The translations under genes were made by a program, and so were the position numbers. The notes beneath the pieces are model-generated. The model did not search any database, was not told the DNA's origin, and saw only the letters and a program-made list of their open reading frames with translations. Shown here piece after piece: positions 24,751 through 36,906 of a stretch of DNA of 64,000 nt. Each line of letters begins with the position of its first letter. Positions within the stretch are counted from its first letter, which is position 1. The stretch comes from Triplophysa rosa (taxonomy: Eukaryota; Chordata; Actinopteri; Cypriniformes; Nemacheilidae), in the NCBI RefSeq assembly GCF_024868665.1, contig NC_079910.1:8838976-8902975 (forward strand), given 5' to 3'.

Positions 24751-26631
24751 ATATATGCACAGAAACAACAGAAGAGCTTTATAATGTGATGAAGTTAAGC
24801 AAAAACATTTGCACCAAGTTGTACAAAATTATTCAGGACTGTGTATGAAAGGTGCTATATGAATACATTAAATGGTATATTACATAGTATATTAAATATA
24901 TTAGACATGTCCTTATGTGTTTGACCCACGTCATGAATCCAAAACATTAAACCTGATAGTGTTTTATTTGGTGCTTGTGTGATATACAGTATGCATTTAT
25001 GTACATTATATAAACTATAGGGTAACACTATAATAACCACTTTGTTGCCCTACCTTTGTTCTAACACCAGAGGGCATTTACAATAGACTTAACTCAGGAA
25101 TTGCGTTTCATCGATCTAAAGGTTTAGATTAAGATTGCAAGTTAATAATCAGACTAGTGAAGAAAAATGGTCATGGTTGCAATGCATAAGGAACTGAGCT
25201 TTGTAACTTACTATATAGCCAACTATCAATACAAATGATTTTGCTTCTGAAATGAGTGTTGTGTGATTCTTCTGGAAGGTTATAAAGTTAACTAAAACAA
25301 GTAAAAGAAACTGTACTTAAATGAAGATGATCTTGACCTTACTGGAATGAAGTTGACTGTCTCGTATGATTCTTTTCCTAAATTTGAGAAAAGGGAAATG
25401 CAATGCAAATTCCTTTGAAGTCACACCCTGAGCAGAATCTGTGAATAGTATTCCATAAGAAAGTCAACAGCCAGTTTCACATCTAGAATTGGAAAAATCC
25501 CAATAAATTACATTGATTGTATGAGTGTCATCCAAAAAATGTGTACATTCTATGATCCTAATGTAAAAATAAACGTTGGGAACCATCTGTGGTTCCTCAG
25601 ATGCCACACTGACCGAACTCCCTGGAGAACCTCCGATACTTTAAAAAGACTACATATTCTATATATACAGTATATGCACTCATTGAGCATCAATATACAT
25701 TTCAAATCCCTTGAAGCCTTTTTTCTTTACCACAGAGTTACTGTAAGAGCCGCTCATTGGAGATGTTTAGGAACTGTACAGTAGTTTCTCAGGTTACTGA
25801 AAGCATATCTAGAGTTTCATGAGTGGGTTCAGCTTTTGTGCTATCCAAGGAACACCAAACATTGCCACAATCTTTTTATTTTTAGTCTACAACCATTAAC
25901 GACTCTGAAAGCATGATGTCATTTCTGTTTATTTTGAGGTACTTACATTTATAATCACAATATAAATGCCATGTGTTCCAACGAACTGTGTTTCAGAGTT
26001 TGACAAAAACCACAACAGTGCCACGAGCAGAAAGCAATAACTCAGATACTACATAAATATTGTTAAGTGTTACGTATTACAGTATATAATGAAGTATAGA
26101 AACAAAAATCTTCTGACCTCAGGAAATATTTTAGAATTCCTTTCTATAACAGACCTGCTTCAACTGTAGTGGTCATTGTTAAAAAAAAAAAACTCAAGTC
26201 AAATTGAGCCATCAGCTCACAAACTTCAACAAAAGGCTATATTTGGTACTCTTGATATAGTGTACTGTAGCTCAGAGGATTTGTCTTAACAGTAACTCGC
26301 ATCCAAACTGAACAGTTCAAGGTAAAGTTTAAGATGGAAAATTATCGAAACTCCTGTGCTTCTGTTCGACCTCAGATAGAAAAACAATATTCCCTCATCA
26401 GCGCTTAATGCAGTACTAGCAGGATCCATCCCGTGTGGTGGTGTTTGCAAAGGCAGTGTCGTCGCCCGTCTCTTATGCACTCAACAGCACGCAAAGGGTG
26501 GACCTCCACCTTAAAGGCAGTCTATGAGAGGAGCTCTTCAATGCTGCCCGATGAGCAAAGATAAGGAGAGTTTGCGATAAGGACAGGTGAGAACTCCCTG
26601 GCTTTTCTCTCCTCTAGGTCATTCTTCATGT
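24751..26631. other. ada-pkig convergent interval and probable pkig 3' UTR
   Basis: No coding exon supported. The right part probably holds the pkig 3' untranslated region: a minus-strand AATAAA lies at about 25875-25880, 750 nt past the pkig stop. The rest is unique AT-rich sequence. The ada 3' end was not located. Confidence 0.35.
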
Positions 26632-29600
26632 TTACGACGGACCCTCTTTGCCCTGATTGTCCTGGCTGCCAGATGCCTCTGCTTCAGGGGCTGGTGGTCC
26701 GGAAGCATCTCCCTCTAGAAGACATACATGACAAACTTGACTTAGAATGCATATACTGTAACAGATGGAGCTGTCACTTCATTTGAAACCAGCCTGAATT
26801 TCTATAAATGCTATAACTGTCTATATTCAGAAGTGAATTATGTTTACTCTCAAGTCCTGTCTATTTTGTTAGTGTTTTTACTTTGGAAAAATGTAAGATC
26901 ACTGCATTATAGAGCATATATCATACTCCACTACATTTTAGGGCTGTCAAAACGATGTTTACATAATATATGTCTGTGTACTTTGCATATTAATTTTGTA
27001 TTTATAAACATACACACATATTCAGGAAATATTTACATGCATCATTTAAATTATATATAAACATTTTATCATTTTTATATTTTCCTTAAATATATGCATG
27101 TATGTTTATGTGTTTATAAATACAAAATGAATATGCACAGTACACCGGCATATATTATGTAATCACAAACTTTTATTCTGGATGCGATTAATCGTTTGAC
27201 AGCCCTACGCATTTCATGAATACATGTTGTTTATCTTTAATATTTAAGTACAGTACAAAATCAAGTACGTTGTTATTTTTACTTGATTCAAAGAAAGTAC
27301 TAGATTTGAAATGTAATTTAATGTAAAACCTCATTAAATGTATATCATTTATTTATGAATGTAGTGATGTAAGTACAGAAGACACTTGAAAATGTACTTG
27401 GGTTGTGCAGAAATACTTCACTACTGTTCAGCTCTGTCAATATTTATAATAAATCTGTGACACATTGTCTTTTGCATTTTACACTACTGACCAATATTGA
27501 CCAAATATACCATTTGTGAGAAAATCACATTAACATGATGCTATACCTGTTACCATGTGACCAAAATAATTCCTTTACAAAGTTTTCAGTTCTTTTTTAG
27601 AAACAGAATTCAATCACAATGAATGAAGCACATATAAGCTCGCATCAAGGCATATAAAAGCATATGGATTGTTTCCTTTTGTCTGAAATATCCAATATTT
27701 CTGCAGTATATTCTTGACAGAGTCAAGCGCGATAAATAGTGCCAAGAATGTGAACTGAGGAAAATGGGTCAAATAGAGACAGATGTGGCTCTTATTTCAG
27801 TTAGCAGGAATGGGAAAGTTCCCATACGAATAGGAAACGGTCAAGGAAGCGGTTATTGTTGAGAGGCCAGATAATACATCTTTGTCAGATCTGACAGCCT
27901 CTATTCTACCTCACCAGACCTTCGTGTGGACACTGTGTCCTTACAGAGCAGGTCCTGGATAACAAAATAAGGGCAAGTGTAATGGAAAGACTTTGGCTCA
28001 GTTTGTGTGAAGGAATTTTTTGTGAACAATCTCTGTGATATGCCATATGTATTGTATTCTTATCTTATTCACCTTATGGCAGTCAAGAGACATTGTCAGT
28101 TCTTTCATCTAGGGCTGAAACGATTCCTCGAGTAATTCGAATACAAAAAATTAGGGCTGCACTTTAATTTATCGCGATACCACTAAATCCTATTGAAATC
28201 AAGCTGGCTGCGATATGCAATGTGTCGATTTTTTTCGTGCGTAGCTTGTCCGTGAAGCACGGCTCTGGGATCAGTAGTTTAAGTCGCTTATAATGTGCAT
28301 TTGAAAAAGCAACACCCGTCAAACATGATCATGATAAATATACTTTATTATCATGAAAATACCTGATGAGGCTTGAGGAACAGTGATAAAAATATGTCCA
28401 TAAGCATTTCCTAGATTCTAGACCGTGTTATGGTCTTCTTCTGCAGTGCGTATTTGGAGTTTCCGCAAGAGAGCGCCCTCTGGCTTTCGGATGAAGCAGC
28501 ATTTTCCCGTACTTCACTCAAAAGCTGTGCATAAATCACGTCATATTTATCGTCGGTTTATTGTGACAGCCCTACAAAAAATCATCGAGGCCATTTTTGT
28601 TGCCTCGAAGCCTCGTTTATCCCATTTAACTACAGTACACACGGAGCACTGCGTTTCCCCACGGACCGTTATTACTGACGCACAGCCCGCTAAACTCTAT
28701 TCATGTTACAACGCTTCAAGTCTCCCGCATTCACCGTGAGACACACGCATTTTAGTCCGTTCACGCGTATGTCTCATGCTGATAAATAAGTGATAGCGTA
28801 TTGAAATGGTGAACTGCTATTTTACTGTTTTAGTCTATTTTGCGAGTGAAACTTGTTTTCCGGCTGCATTGAGTCCATCAAACTAGATTCGGACTTGTGT
28901 AAATAACATGATTCAGCATCCATGTCATCTGTCTGTTCTGCGTGTCTGAGTGAATGAACTGCACAGTTTAACGTGCTACACGCGTGATGCTCATGAATTT
29001 GTCTGCATCTGCGCTTTATGAGGACATGAACTTCATCTCCAGAGTTGCTCGGAGTCTGAGAGTTTATTTCAGAACATTTTACTGAGTGAAGCTAACGCAC
29101 TAAAAAATAAGCGTCTTCCGACGACCTGCCAAAATAAAACTCCGGATAACTCGGTATTTTTATGTGGACAAATATATTACTATTTAATAGTAAAAAAGAA
29201 ACTAAAACTAATTTAGATAAACTAAATGCATCATGCATAAGCTGAAGTTAGTTGTTTACATTTGTAATTATTCTTTCTATTTTTATTAATGTTTCATATT
29301 TATACATTTGTATTAGGCCTATATTGCATTTTGAATGTAATATGGCAATGGAATGTACTAAATGGGCTTAGTTTTCACAGATATTAATGTATGCAATTTC
29401 AGCAATAAATATGTTAATTTTTCTAAAAAGGAAACAAATTAGTTGTTCATTTTAAGAGACCTGTCTTATTTTCTCTTGTATATTTACTAGTATTGCTCTT
29501 TAATAAAGAAAAAGTACTTATTATCCAAATACCCGATTAATCGATGGGAAAAATCAGTACAATACTAGATTACTAAAATAATCGATAGCTGCAGCCCACA

Positions 29601-30413
29601 TACTGTAAGAATCACTGGCTGTACCAGTGCTTTCAAAACATCAAAAGAATAGTGAAACACAGCCATAAAACTTTAAAAATATTTGCTTCTATCACAGCTT
29701 AATATACAGATATATATACACAGTATATACACCTTAGCTTGCGCTATTAAAGGAATAGTTCACCCAAAAATGAAAATCCTGTCATCATTTACTCACCCTC
29801 AAGTTGTTTCAAACCTGTGAAAATTTTGTTGTTCTGTTGAACACAAAGATATTGAAGAAAGATAGAATATCAAAGAAAGATATTTGGAAAAATGTTTGTA
29901 ACCGTTCTGGGGCACTATTGACTTTCATAGTAGGATAAAACTACTACTATGGAAGTCAACAGTGCCCCAGAACTGTTTGGTTTCCCACATTCTTCAAATT
30001 ATAATCTTTGATTATCAACAGAACAAAGAAATGTATACATTTTTGGAACAACTTGAAGGTGTGTAAATGATGACATAATCTTTATTTTTGGGTGAACTAT
30101 CCCTTTAAAACATTACTCAGACAGCAACAGTAGCTCAATGACCTGAGATTACTTGAAAACAATAACACAAAAACTCAGCTTTAAATTTCTATATACACTG
30201 TATAAAAACAAAAGTAGATAGCACAACAGGGGCTAAAATGATCCACTAAAAAGTTGACCTACCTGCAGCTTTCAGGTCCATCTGAGCCATGTCTTTGGTT
30301 AGATCCCCTGCCCCCACGGCCACAGCATCTCCTTTAATATCCGGCACTGCGTTCCTGCGACCCGTCCTATCACAGTTTATAAACTCCGAGTATGACGCCT
30401 CAACGTCCATCAT
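26632..30413 (-). CDS. pkig: cAMP-dependent protein kinase inhibitor gamma, two coding exons
   Basis: Heat-stable PKA inhibitor of 77 aa (human PKIG is 76), from coding segments 30263-30413 and 26632-26714, joined at phase 1. The upper exon continues as 5' UTR to a splice acceptor at 30441, so at least one non-coding upstream exon exists. Residues 16-22 (RTGRRNA) are the pseudosubstrate loop that blocks the PKA catalytic subunit; the arginines and the Ala at the phospho-acceptor position are intact. SYSEFI near the N-terminus is the conserved anchoring helix. LTKDMAQMDL (38-47) fits the leucine-rich nuclear export signal. The tail is Gly/Ala/Glu-rich, as in the family. MMDVE gives two adjacent possible starts; the first was chosen by analogy with mammalian PKIG. 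It is convergent with ada, and the 3.5-kb intron is packed with transposons. Confidence 0.95.
26939..27207. mobile_element. hAT-like MITE with long subterminal inverted repeats (pkig intron)
   Basis: Ends TAGGGCTGTCAAAACGA and the reverse complement of the right end (TAGGGCTGTCAAACGATT) match. Inverted similarity continues about 100 bp inward (ACATAATATATG, TTTGTATTTATAAAC and their inverses), so the transcript could fold into a near-complete hairpin. No clean 8-bp target duplication is visible. Confidence 0.7.
28110..29598. mobile_element. hAT-like element interrupted by a second one (pkig intron)
   Basis: Left end TAGGGCTGAAACGATT and right end AATCGATAGCTGCAGCCC show the loose inverted pairing (GGGCTG...CAGCCC, with CGATT/AATCG inside) of an old hAT-type element. 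It is split after about 40 bp by the younger element at 28152-28574. Clean flanking duplications are not visible, so the outer limits are approximate. Confidence 0.5.
28152..28574. mobile_element. 423-bp hAT-type MITE nested in the element at 28110-29598
   Basis: Ends TAGGGCTGCAC and GTGACAGCCCTA, flanked by the exact 8-bp duplication CAAAAAAT (28144-28151 and 28575-28582). Non-coding. Confidence 0.85.
29747..30108. mobile_element. full-length TTAA-ended MITE (pkig intron)
   Basis: TTAAAGGAATAGTTCACCCA at the left and GGGTGAACTATCCCTTTAA at the right, with the family interior. It ends 155 bp before the pkig coding exon boundary at 30263. Confidence 0.85.
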
Positions 30414-30589
30414 CTCCTCACGATATGCCTTCTCATTACACCTGGAGAGAAGAAAAAACAAAGACAGAAATGTGAAATATTTACTAGTAGTCTGATTTAA
30501 GGAATGCATTGTAAAAAGTTTACAATTTCTTTATTAATCTATATAATGAGCTCTGCTAAGGAAAATCCTAACGCACTGAACACAAGCTT

Positions 30590-31010
30590 GAGAATCTCAC
30601 AGCTCAGTAATACCCATGACAGAACGCACAGTTTGATGAATTGGAGTAATTATTACTTCAGGGTTTCTATTTCCACGCTTAAGTTAATAGATTCAGCCGC
30701 TGAACTCATTTCGTGGCCTAATTATAAATGAGAGCCAAAAGCACTCATCCAATCCACGCCGCGTTCGGGATTCGTTTCACGCTTGTTTACACTCATGGTT
30801 TCTTTCGAGTACCCGCGAAACCTCGCAAATGGAGTCGTATTGGCACACAAACAATAGCTAAAACCCCAAGCGATCGATTAGACACTTTTTGGAGCTCTTT
30901 GGAGCACTCGCTCTATAAACACAGCTCATCAAACTGCTTTCAAGAAGGCTCGACAGGGGCTGATGTTACGCTGAGAGAGTAATCCTGCAAAAGACTGCAT
31001 CGAAAATACA
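30590..31010. other. unique CpG-containing block upstream of the pkig coding exon
   Basis: A 420-bp stretch of high-complexity, relatively CpG-rich sequence among repeats, with a CCAAT motif near 30748 and homeodomain-like TAATTA near 30718-30724. It resembles a regulatory or conserved non-coding block more than the surrounding AT-rich DNA. No ORF here has family features. Confidence 0.25.
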
Positions 31011-31061
31011 TTAGCTACTCATACACGCTGTATCTCCTTTTTTTGTCGACATTTACAGGAA

Positions 31062-31325
31062 TTAAAGGAAAAGTTCACCCAAAAATTAAAATTCTGTCTT
31101 CATTTACTCACCCTCAAGTTGTTCCAAATCTGTAAAAATTTTTTGTTCAACACAGAGAAAGATATTTGAAAGAATGCTTGTAACCAAACAGTTCTTGGCC
31201 ACCACTGACTAAGAAGTGCCCCAGAACAGTTTGCTTTCTTATATTCTTCAAAATATCTTCTTTTGTGTTTAACAGAACAAAGAAATATATAAAGTAATTT
31301 TTCCTACTATGGTAGTCAATGGGCA
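31062..31325. mobile_element. TTAA-MITE, right end missing
   Basis: Starts TTAAAGGAAAAGTTCACCCA with the family interior (AGAGAAAGATATTTGAAAGA, TTTTCCTACTATGGTAGTCA). The sequence departs from the family after about 31322. Confidence 0.7.
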
Positions 31326-31330
31326 CAGCG

Positions 31331-33504
31331 GGTCCCTCTGTAGAAATGTTACATCGTATAGAGGGGGCAACAGAAGCAAAGGGGTATCCCAGAGGAATGT
31401 GAGAGGTCGAGGGAAAAACGCCACACATAAATAAATGTGATGTTATGTGTTTGTAACAGCAAAGGGCTGGTGAGACAGCAACAGGCAGAGAAAATTACAG
31501 AGTATAAATCATAGTGCAAGATGTTCTTATTCTTCTGCGTCCATCCCTCCCCTTTCTTCTCCTTCTTTTTATAGACCTCCACTACTTTCAATGTTGAACC
31601 AATCAAGGCTGTGCGAACAATCTGAAAAGTGGGAGGGACGTTTGACATGAAAAGTTATGATCGTGTCCCAAAATGTGGGGAGGCGAATGTAGGAATTTCT
31701 AGTTTCTGTCCCCGGAGGGGAAAAAAAATAATATTAAGAGTTTGAAAGTACTCCTCCGCCTATCTTAAATTCTCATTGGTCAACAAATGCCTCTTTAAAA
31801 TAACCTTCAGGAAAAGTTACTTGTGATCGGAATTCATAAATCGTAGCGATGCATTTTCAGCCATATTGATTTCGGATGATAAATGGTCATTTTTAATGTT
31901 TAAGTATCGGCCCGATACATGATCTTTGAAAAAATGAAATATTACCTTGTTTTCTGCAGACAATGTTTTGACATAATAGCAGTTGTCCACTTTTTGCCTT
32001 TCAGGCTTCTTTAATATTTAGATACTGTATAGCGGTCAATATATCGGTTATCGTTTTTCAGTGTTAAAGAATGATCAGTTACAATAATTGATAGCAACTA
32101 ATCCGTGACAAGTTACTAAACTGAATAGTAGCCCTAATAAACTCAGCAAGGCTCAATGAAGCTGACTATGTGCTTGCTACATTATCTAGGGTCATATTCA
32201 AGAGGCTCTGCAGTCTGTTCTGCACCTGTTTGCTATCACATCACAACATGTGCACATTCAACGCTTGCTGGTGTCTGTTTTGTCAGGCTGAGTCATTAAA
32301 CAGAACATCTGCCAACACCAGCACACCCGTTACCCGATACACCCAACCTCACAGTCAACCAGGACCTGGCCAATTTCACATTTATACAAACTCCGTTGGT
32401 GTCCGTTACCCAGCTGTCAACCTGTTTCCACAGTCTCTGATATGGATTCTCACATTCCCTACAGTAGGTGATACACACAGAGAGAGGTTTTTTGTATTGA
32501 AATGACCCGGGTTGGCACCAGTCAGGGTGAGGTCACAGTAGCTGATGGAGTATTTGGAGCTGCGGAGACAAAGTCTCTCCAGACAAGGAACAACTCAAGA
32601 CAGGGTGACATGAAGTTCAGACCTCTATGAACCTCTTTTAGGAGACCTTCCAAAAAACACAAGCCGTGCAGTATTGAAATATACACACAGTGTTCCAAAT
32701 ACATTTACATGGATTCAATTTTAGGTGAAAATTGTGACTTTGACCGCCCTCTACAAAATAGTAGATGCATATATTCAAATTTATTTGTTATACATGTTGT
32801 CAATTTTTTTAAATAATGCATACATATTATATATATGATTTTCCAACCTAAATCATTTCAAGCTTCCTGATAATAACAAGTGGCAGACATGTTGTCCTTC
32901 AGCTTGGGAACCCTCAAGTTAAAATATCTATAAATAGTGAGTTTATCTGAGAGGAGGGGACGGGGTTGTTGTGCCTGGCTCAGATGTACAGTGTTCAGTT
33001 ACTTCCCATTTACTCTTCCAAATTACATTACAATGAAGTTACACTATGGCTCGTATCACTAACCCGATGCAGTTTCCTTGTCGTGTGGCCCATTTAACTG
33101 AAACAATCCCTTAATTTGCTGATGGTGTCACACGGGGGAAGAAATCGGGAGTCATCTGCAGCATCAGAGGGCAATTGAGGCATGGGTGCACAAACCTCAA
33201 AAGACCCTGCTGTGTACCACAAAGACAACAGCACAGCTTACCTGTAGTCCTCATCAAGGACGAGGATCTCACAAAAACAACAACTTGAGCGATGACGCAT
33301 TTATCATTTGCATGAGTTTGTTTCGCCCGCACTCCTAAACAAATCACAAACTGAGGTTTAGGATTTATTTACATATAAAAAAACAAAACGAAGGCTGTGG
33401 GGAGTCTCTTTCGCTCTGGATACTGGATAAATGTGGCAGCATCTAAACAGTCTGCACAGTCTACTGGGTACATGTGCTCATTGCTCATCTCCATTGTCTG
33501 TCTT
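31331..33504. other. non-coding interval, pkig upstream region
   Basis: Nothing recognised as a gene. Eroded repeat-like sequence (GCGATGCATTTTCAGCC near 31845; TAGCCCTAAT near 32128) and unique AT-rich DNA. ORFs of 60-111 codons lack family features. Confidence 0.35.
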
Positions 33505-34125
33505 AAAGGTACAGTGTATGAAAATTAGCATCTAGCGGTGATGTTGCGAAATGGAAACAATGGCTCACTCCACCGCTCACCCCTCCCTTTCGGAGCACTA
33601 CGGTGGCTGACACAGAACTAAGATCGTCATGTTTTTGCTTCTTTGCTGAGGAAGATAACGTATTTATGAAACGCGCTCTGTAGAGCAGTTTGTCCATTTA
33701 GGGCTACTGTAGAAACAGCATGGCGAATTGTAAGGGGACCCGCAGTGTATGTAGATATAAACAGCTCATTCTAAGGTAATAAAAACATAACGCTTCATTT
33801 TGTAAGGTCTTTATACACCTCTGAACACATTGTTATGTACATGAAGAGTTTGGTTCCAAAACTCCGTTTTAAAAAAACCTCAAAAATCATTTTTTTTAAT
33901 TGTGCATTCCAATTAATATCAATCAAACTGTTGGGTTGGTTTGTTTTGATTTAAGCCATAATAACTCAAAAAATACAGCTGACTAACACAATAAAAACTT
34001 TATAACATAATAAAAAACATGCTTTTTGAAAAAACAATTAACGGAATGATCTCATTTTGGAACCAAACTCATCATATATTGCATTTCTGTCAATAGATCC
34101 TCCAAAAATGAAACATTGGACCTTT
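33505..34125. mobile_element. dispersed repeat family R, copy A, with internal insertion
   Basis: Terminal AAAGGTACAGTGTATG and TCCAAAAATGAAACATTGGACCTTT (about 25 bp at the right end) are imperfect inverted repeats. The interior shares long blocks with copies B (39622-39998) and C (41640-41928), for example CACTACGGTGGCTGACACAG with B, and the segment corresponding to CTGTAGAGCAGTTTGTC with both. Split by the MITE at 33846-34070. Confidence 0.75.
33846..34070. mobile_element. 225-bp MITE inserted into repeat copy A
   Basis: GAGTTTGGTTCCAAAA (33846-33861) and TTTTGGAACCAAACTC (34055-34070) are perfect 16-bp inverted repeats. Copies B and C read straight through the matching position (GTTATGTATATTATATTGC), giving an empty-site comparison. 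Ends may extend 2-4 bp further (GATGAG/CTCATC). Confidence 0.8.
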
Positions 34126-35609
34126 CATTTTCAATGTTTTTGTTGTGATGAAAGGTCATGTTGGACTATTAAACAGCAGAAATCCGTGGCTTTTTCCACA
34201 TAAGAGCTGGTCCCTTTCTAAAGCCAAAGTGCAAGCTGAAAAGAAAAGACAAAACAACTCTGGAGGTAATATCATTACACCAGTCTGAAAGATGACCACA
34301 GTCTATATGGACAAATATGTCCTTCTTCACTTCGCCTGTAGCTTTCAAGTGTAGAAACCATCAGAAACACACAATTAGCAAGTCTCAGGCACTCTCATCC
34401 ATCAACAAAACTGGCAAGTCGACCACGGGGAGTGTCAATGTATGCAATAATACTTAAATACTTTTTGCTCATAATTGCTTCACTTCCTCCATCAGTCCTG
34501 GCTTGAAAGCGCATGCCTTTCTGTCTTCAGAAATGCACGAGACCACTCTAAGCACATTGTCCAGTCAATAAAGAGCTTCTTCTGTACAGAGTGGAATAAG
34601 ATGGGACCCTTGAGACCAAAAACTTCTTATGCTTTAGTAGAAAGGCCCTGAAACACACAAGCGTGAGACTGAAAGTCCACTTAAGATCCATTTTAATACA
34701 GGGACCCTCAATCATGCAGCCAGCTCCTAGAGACCCCTTAACCATAATTTTGCAGCCAGATGCTTTTAGACTCATGGACTCAAGTAATACAGTTTATCGG
34801 TATGTGTGTTCTCTGGGAATCAAACGTATAGGGTACCAATATCTCCTGTTTTCATCCGCACTAAACTAATTTCATTAAACCAGTTGTAACACAAGAACAG
34901 TCAATAAAGCCGTCCATGAGTCTCACTCAGCATGGAAAATCTTTGTTCTTGGCGTCACTATGATGCTGTTATCACATAACGACACATGCAGCTGTGGGCA
35001 CCTATTATAACAGTCAGTGTGAATCAATGCACCTGCAACGCAGACAGGTTTCATTTGTAGTCCTCTATCCCTGCGGTTTTTGTCGACTGGTGAATGAGGA
35101 TATTCTGTGTAACGGGAGCTCTTAGAGATGATGAACAAAGGCCAGAATGCCCAGTGGAGGATTTGAGTCGACTGCTACAATTCTGCTGGGAGTGTTTATG
35201 CCACTGAGCGTAATGAAAACATTATCCAGTGTTGAGGGAGGGTACAGTAGGCGATACCCAAACATGAGGTGCTTTTTGAGAGGGAATCTGTTGACTAAAG
35301 CAGACCTGAGTTTAACAAATACAACTACAGCTAAATATGGTCATCGGGTTCTTTAATAAGCAAAAGTGATGATATTTTTAAATGGTGCTGAACATTTTGG
35401 AGATTAATGTTATACAGGGTGTTATATGATAAACTCAAAGAACATTACAACTATAGTTAAGACAGCACTTGTGACAACTTACCCCTATACACCTACACAT
35501 ACAAAATACTGTAATGTATAAATGTATAACAACGCTTGTTTAATTTAGATTTTGCATGAAGAAATAAAAGAATAAAGGAATATATCAATGAATAAACAAA
35601 TAAACTCAA
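34126..35609. other. non-coding interval
   Basis: Unique-looking AT-rich DNA with no gene or repeat that I can support. The longest ORFs (about 70-75 codons) show no domains. Confidence 0.35.
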
Positions 35610-35921
35610 CCCTGCTGTAAATTTTTTAAACCTAATAGAGAAACCTTTATAGCCGTTCTAATGGTTTCCATTAAAATACCATTATCATTATCTTTTATCT
35701 TTATAAAACCATTACAACATTCCTTTTTGTATTGTGTTTTGGGCATTGTTCCAAAAGGATTAATCTGCCAGATAACACCCCACCAATAGAATCCATCACA
35801 TACCAGTAGATACAATTATAGTTTCTATTAAAACCAATACAATTACCATTAGCATAAACCATTAAACCCATTACATTTTCTTTTGTCTTTTGGGTGGGTT
35901 GTATAGTTTTTTTCAGCAGGG
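35610..35921. mobile_element. small DNA element with CCCTGCTG ends (312 bp)
   Basis: Ends CCCTGCTG and TTTTTTTCAGCAGGG are inverted. The interior holds repeated AACCATTA/TAATGGTT motifs in both orientations. The termini resemble those of the element at 49971-50181 (CCCTGTTGAAAAAA...TTTTTTTCAACAGGG). No target duplication seen. Confidence 0.55.
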
Positions 35922-36906
35922 AGTCCTCTTGATAGCGAATGTGGCACAAGACATACACTCTCAATGAGAGCTAAAAAAACAACCAAACAAAAACAGTGCT
36001 GGTCACGTGTTTGTGTACTGTGAGTCGGTCTGGAAAAACCACAACAGCTCAAACGCCCATATGGTGACAAGCATATGCATGGAAAATGACAACTCCCTTT
36101 TCAGATTTCCATTAAGAAGGAATGTACACTCAGCCAACATTAAAAATCTCAGCCCTTTTTAAAAGGAACAGAAGAAGAATAAGGAGTCCTCTGATATGTT
36201 TTAAGCTCCAGGTCTGGGCTCAGAACAGAGTTTATATAACAACTCCCAAGGAATGAAGCTTAAAATGTCCCACATTCTGTCTTAATCAGGCAAGAGATTC
36301 TGGACACTAAGGATCTGCATTTTATCAAGCTGAACGGATTCCAGCTCATCTGAAGAAACATACTCAGCTGCTCTTCAGATAAGTGCACCGGCCTCGGCTC
36401 ACGCTATTTACTGAGCTGCAGCTCGAATGAATGAAAACATACACTTGCTCACTTGACGTCAGTGGATACTCTTCTGAGAAGGATAAAAACAACCAGCGTT
36501 TACACAAGCGGGTGCATTTCCATGGTCGGGCAAGGAAATTGTTTTCCAAGACATAAATAAAAAAATCTGTTTGCTGCTATTCTTTCTCCTCCTTAAAGGG
36601 TCTGGCTTTGTGCGTATTTTTCTGAAGGAGCATCAAACGAGAATTTCCACACATGTGATGTGTTTTAGGATCGGTCACCTTCTCCTGCTGTCAGAGTATT
36701 TCGTGCTATCATGACTTTTTAAATGTCAGCCTCATGGTCCCCAAGCACTTGGGCTCGGCTCTCACAGCCTCTTATCAGCATACTGTAACATTTCACAGCA
36801 CATGTTCACAGACTCCGGAAAAGGTTACGAGCCCCCCCGCAGGTGAACTTTGCTGGTACGTTAGACTTCTACCGGCCAGAAAACTGAAGAAAAGATGTAT
36901 AGAAGA
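35922..36906. other. non-coding interval
   Basis: High-complexity sequence without a supported gene. Part of it (about 36170-36720) is not obviously repetitive and could be regulatory; there is no direct evidence. Confidence 0.3.

Noticed and set aside
31842..32135. Another hAT element
   Set aside because: Ends are too eroded and no inverted pairing or target duplication could be shown.
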